DNA from: DATNNN01 sp035601815
GTDB lineage: Bacteria > Pseudomonadota > Alphaproteobacteria > Rhizobiales > Xanthobacteraceae
Direction of reading: 5' to 3'
Assembly (NCBI GenBank): GCA_035601815.1
Contig: DATNNN010000170.1
Location: 1 to 9,221 of the forward strand
DNA length: 9,221 nucleotides
In this document: positions 6,536-9,221 of the stretch, in pieces
How the letters are laid out: each line of letters begins with the position of its first letter
Position numbering within the stretch: position 1 is the first letter of the stretch
Program-made: the position numbers and the translations under genes
Notes under the pieces: model-generated
Databases searched by the model: none
Seen by the model: only the letters and a program-made list of their open reading frames with translations
Told to the model about the DNA's origin: nothing

Positions 6536-7839
<1,304 letters not shown>

Positions 7840-7841
7840 GC

Positions 7842-8387
7842 TCACTTGCCAAGGGTCTCCACGACGACGTTGCGGTTGGTGTAGATGCAGATGTCGGCGG
7901 CGATATCGAGCGACTTGCGCACGATGCTCTCGGCGTCGAGATCGCCCTCGATGAACGCGCGCGCGGCGGCGAGCGCGTAGGGTCCGCCCGAGCCAATGCC
8001 GGCGACGCCGGAATCGGGCTCGAGCACGTCGCCGGTGCCGGCGAGAAGCAGCGTCACGTCCTTGTCGGCGACCAGCATCATGGCGTCGAGGCGGCGAAGA
8101 TACCGGTCGGTGCGCCAGTCCTTGGCGAGCTCGACGCAAGCCCGCGCGAGCTGCCCCTTGTGCTGTTCGAGCTTGGCTTCGAGCCGGTCGAACAGGGTGA
8201 GCGCGTCGGCGGTGGCGCCGGCAAAGCCGCCGATCACGTCGCCGCTGCCGAGGCGGCGCACCTTGCGGGCGTTCGCCTTGACCACCGTTTGGCCGAAGGT
8301 GACCTGGCCGTCGCCGCCGATGGCGACCGCATTGCCTTTGCGCACGGACAGGATGGTGGTTCCGTGAAACGTTGACGCATCGCTCAT
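7842..8387 (-). CDS. hslV: ATP-dependent protease peptidase subunit HslV (ClpQ)
   Basis: Proteasome-beta-like N-terminal threonine peptidase forming the proteolytic core of HslVU. The 181-residue precursor carries a short propeptide (MSDASTFHG), after which mature HslV should start at T10 of TTILSVR. Relative to that threonine, the active-site partners fall where expected from E. coli: D26 (mature 17) in GGDGQV, K42 (mature 33) in ARKVRRL, and S133 (mature 124) in IGSGGPYA. GGFAGATADALTLF (53-66), ELAKDWRTDRYLRRL (86-100) and DICIYTN (165-171) are further hallmarks. The start at 8387 has a G-run (GGGGG on the minus strand, 8394-8398) in Shine-Dalgarno position. It is the first gene of hslVU and is divergent from hisB across a short spacer with a plausible heat-shock promoter. 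Confidence 0.97.
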   Translation of the reverse strand: MSDASTFHGTTILSVRKGNAVAIGGDGQVTFGQTVVKANARKVRRLGSGDVIGGFAGATADALTLFDRLEAKLEQHKGQLARACVELAKDWRTDRYLRRLDAMMLVADKDVTLLLAGTGDVLEPDSGVAGIGSGGPYALAAARAFIEGDLDAESIVRKSLDIAADICIYTNRNVVVETLGK

Positions 8388-8411
8388 CTAGGACCCCCGA
8401 GAGAAGCTGTT

Positions 8412-8440
8412 ATCTAGGTATTCAGGCGCGTCATGCAAAG
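8412..8440 (-). promoter_or_regulatory. Candidate heat-shock (RpoH-type) promoter for hslVU
   Basis: Reading the minus strand, CTTTG (8436-8440) is followed after 17 bases by CCTAGAT (8412-8418). Alphaproteobacterial RpoH promoters are commonly written as a CTTG-type -35 and a CYTATNT-type -10 with about 17 bases between. The -10 has one mismatch and the -35 is imperfect. The -10 ends about 24 bases before the hslV ATG, leaving room for a short leader. HslVU is a classical RpoH target. This is motif reading only. Confidence 0.45.
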
Positions 8441-8450
8441 GATCGCATGA
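8431..8450. repeat. Perfect inverted repeat TCATGC-N8-GCATGA in the hslV-hisB spacer
   Basis: Arms at 8431-8436 and 8445-8450 are perfect complements 8 bases apart. An outer pair GGCGC (8425-8429) and GCGCC (8454-8458) adds imperfect symmetry. The repeat covers the proposed hslVU -35 element and lies about 70 bases upstream of hisB, so it could be an operator acting on one or both genes. No known regulator consensus was recognised. Confidence 0.45.
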
Positions 8451-8506
8451 TTAGCGCCGCTCAGGTGGCGTGACGGGGTCGATACTGCTAAAAACCGCGC
8501 CGTTTC

Positions 8507-8511
8507 AGGAG
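8507..8511 (+). promoter_or_regulatory. hisB ribosome binding site
   Basis: AGGAG lies six bases before the ATG at 8518. This decides the start against the upstream in-frame GTG at 8470, which has no Shine-Dalgarno at suitable spacing and would add 16 residues unlike the family N-terminus. Confidence 0.85.
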
Positions 8512-8517
8512 ATTGCC

Positions 8518-9108
8518 ATGCGTTCGGGCAAGGTCACGCGTGCCACCAAGGAAACCGAGGTGACGGTCGCCGTCAACCTCGACGGGACCGGCCGCGCCGA
8601 AATCGCCACCGGCATCGGCTTCCTCGACCACATGCTCGAGCTCTTGGCGCGGCACTCGCGCATCGACATCTCCGTCGCCGCCAAGGGCGACCTGCACATC
8701 GACCAGCACCACACCACCGAGGACGTGGGCATCGTGCTTGGCCAGGCGGTGAAGAAGGCGCTCGGGGACCTCCGCGGCATCACCCGCTACGCCGACGTGC
8801 ACGTGCCTATGGACGAGGCGCTGACCCGCGTCGCCATCGACGTGTCGGGGCGGCCGGTGCTCGTCTTCCGCGTCGAATTTCCGCGCGAGGCGATCGGCAG
8901 CTTCGACACCGAGCTCGTGCGCGAGTGGTTCCAGGCGTTCGCCACCAACGCCGGCGTCACCTTGCACGTGGAGACGCTCTACGGCGACAACGCCCACCAC
9001 GTGGCGGAGAGCTGCTTCAAGGGGCTCGCGCGCTGCCTGCGCGCGGCGGTGACCCTCGACGCGCGCGCCGCGGGCGAGATCCCCTCGACCAAGGGCAGCC
9101 TCGGCTGA
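8518..9108 (+). CDS. hisB: Imidazoleglycerol-phosphate dehydratase
   Basis: Dehydrates imidazole glycerol phosphate to imidazole acetol phosphate in histidine synthesis. It is the monofunctional form (196 residues), without the phosphatase domain fused in E. coli. Metal-binding and active-site motifs are intact: GFLDHMLELLARH (34-46; H38), DQHHTTEDVGI (62-72; H64, H65, E68), MDEAL (98-102; E100), and the second-half repeat GDNAHHVAESCFKGLARCLR (156-175; H160, H161, E164, K168). The end PSTKGSLG is the standard C-terminus. It is divergent from hslV across 130 nt and followed 12 nt downstream by a DUF2628 gene. In rhizobia this pair usually leads on to hisH, hisA and hisF, which would lie beyond the window. 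Confidence 0.97.
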   Translation: MRSGKVTRATKETEVTVAVNLDGTGRAEIATGIGFLDHMLELLARHSRIDISVAAKGDLHIDQHHTTEDVGIVLGQAVKKALGDLRGITRYADVHVPMDEALTRVAIDVSGRPVLVFRVEFPREAIGSFDTELVREWFQAFATNAGVTLHVETLYGDNAHHVAESCFKGLARCLRAAVTLDARAAGEIPSTKGSLG

Positions 9109-9110
9109 AC

Positions 9111-9115
9111 GGAGG
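9111..9115 (+). promoter_or_regulatory. Ribosome binding site of the DUF2628 gene
   Basis: GGAGG directly after the hisB stop, five bases before the GTG at 9121. It supports a real start there although only 33 codons are visible. Confidence 0.75.
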
Positions 9116-9120
9116 CGAAG

Positions 9121-9221
9121 GTGAAAACGTATCTGGTGTTCGAGCCCCCCGGGGGCGCACGCACGCTTGAGGCGGCGGACCGCGTCGTGTTCCTGCGCGA
9201 GAAGTTCTCCTGGCCGGCGCT
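9121..9221 (+). CDS. DUF2628 family protein, 3' end missing
   Basis: Only the first 33 residues are inside the window. They read MKTYLVFEPPGG, then ADRVVFLREKFSWPA, matching the start of small DUF2628 membrane proteins of alphaproteobacteria: an MxxYxVxxPP opening, an ADRxxFxxxxFSWxA segment, then hydrophobic segments that would follow beyond the edge. The function of DUF2628 is unknown. The GTG start has a clear GGAGG and lies 12 nt after hisB, so it should be co-transcribed. Genes of this family are commonly inserted between hisB and hisH in rhizobia. Family assignment rests on a short segment and on context. Confidence 0.72.
   Translation, partial: MKTYLVFEPPGGARTLEAADRVVFLREKFSWPA

Noticed and set aside
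7840..8139. Upstream extension of hslU by 100 codons
   Set aside because: It overlaps hslV in another frame and lacks HslU similarity; the family start MNNFSPRE fits the ATG at 7839.
8470..8517. Upstream GTG start for hisB
   Set aside because: It adds 16 non-family residues and lacks a Shine-Dalgarno; AGGAG before 8518 decides the start.

Overview
The window is a very GC-rich, gene-dense stretch of an alphaproteobacterial chromosome, most probably from the Hyphomicrobiales (Rhizobiales). This rests on protein style, on the presence of a Tim44-family protein (TimA), on SecB beside DnaQ, and on the order hisB then a DUF2628 gene next to hslVU. The genes look vertically inherited. No mobile element, RNA gene, CRISPR array, phage gene or defence gene was found, and nothing in the window supports a new multi-gene system.

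Left block (1-3333, + strand): the 3' part of ppsR (PEP synthase/PPDK regulator), then maf, aroE, coaE and dnaQ. The first three junctions are 4-nt start/stop overlaps and coaE-dnaQ is 9 nt apart, so this is very probably one operon. In Caulobacter and Rickettsia the ppsR homologue (RP001) lies beside the replication origin next to hemE, so oriC may lie just left of the window.

Middle block (3336-6535): secB (- strand) converges on dnaQ with 2 nt between the stop codons. It is divergent from timA, separated by a 241-nt spacer that holds several inverted repeats. timA, mltA and an Smr-domain gene follow as a compact + strand operon with envelope and export themes.

Right block (6532-9221): hslU and hslV (- strand, transcribed hslV first) encode the ATP-dependent HslVU protease. 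hslU converges on smr, and the two stop codons share a CTAG. A 130-nt spacer separates hslV from the divergent hisB. It holds a heat-shock-type promoter candidate for hslVU and a perfect inverted repeat overlapping that promoter's -35. hisB is followed by the first codons of a DUF2628 membrane-protein gene, probably the start of a his operon running off the right edge.

The most interesting non-coding signals are the stem-loops at both convergent gene junctions, which include the stop codons, and the operator-like dyads in both divergent spacers. There is no gene-free stretch longer than 300 bases.
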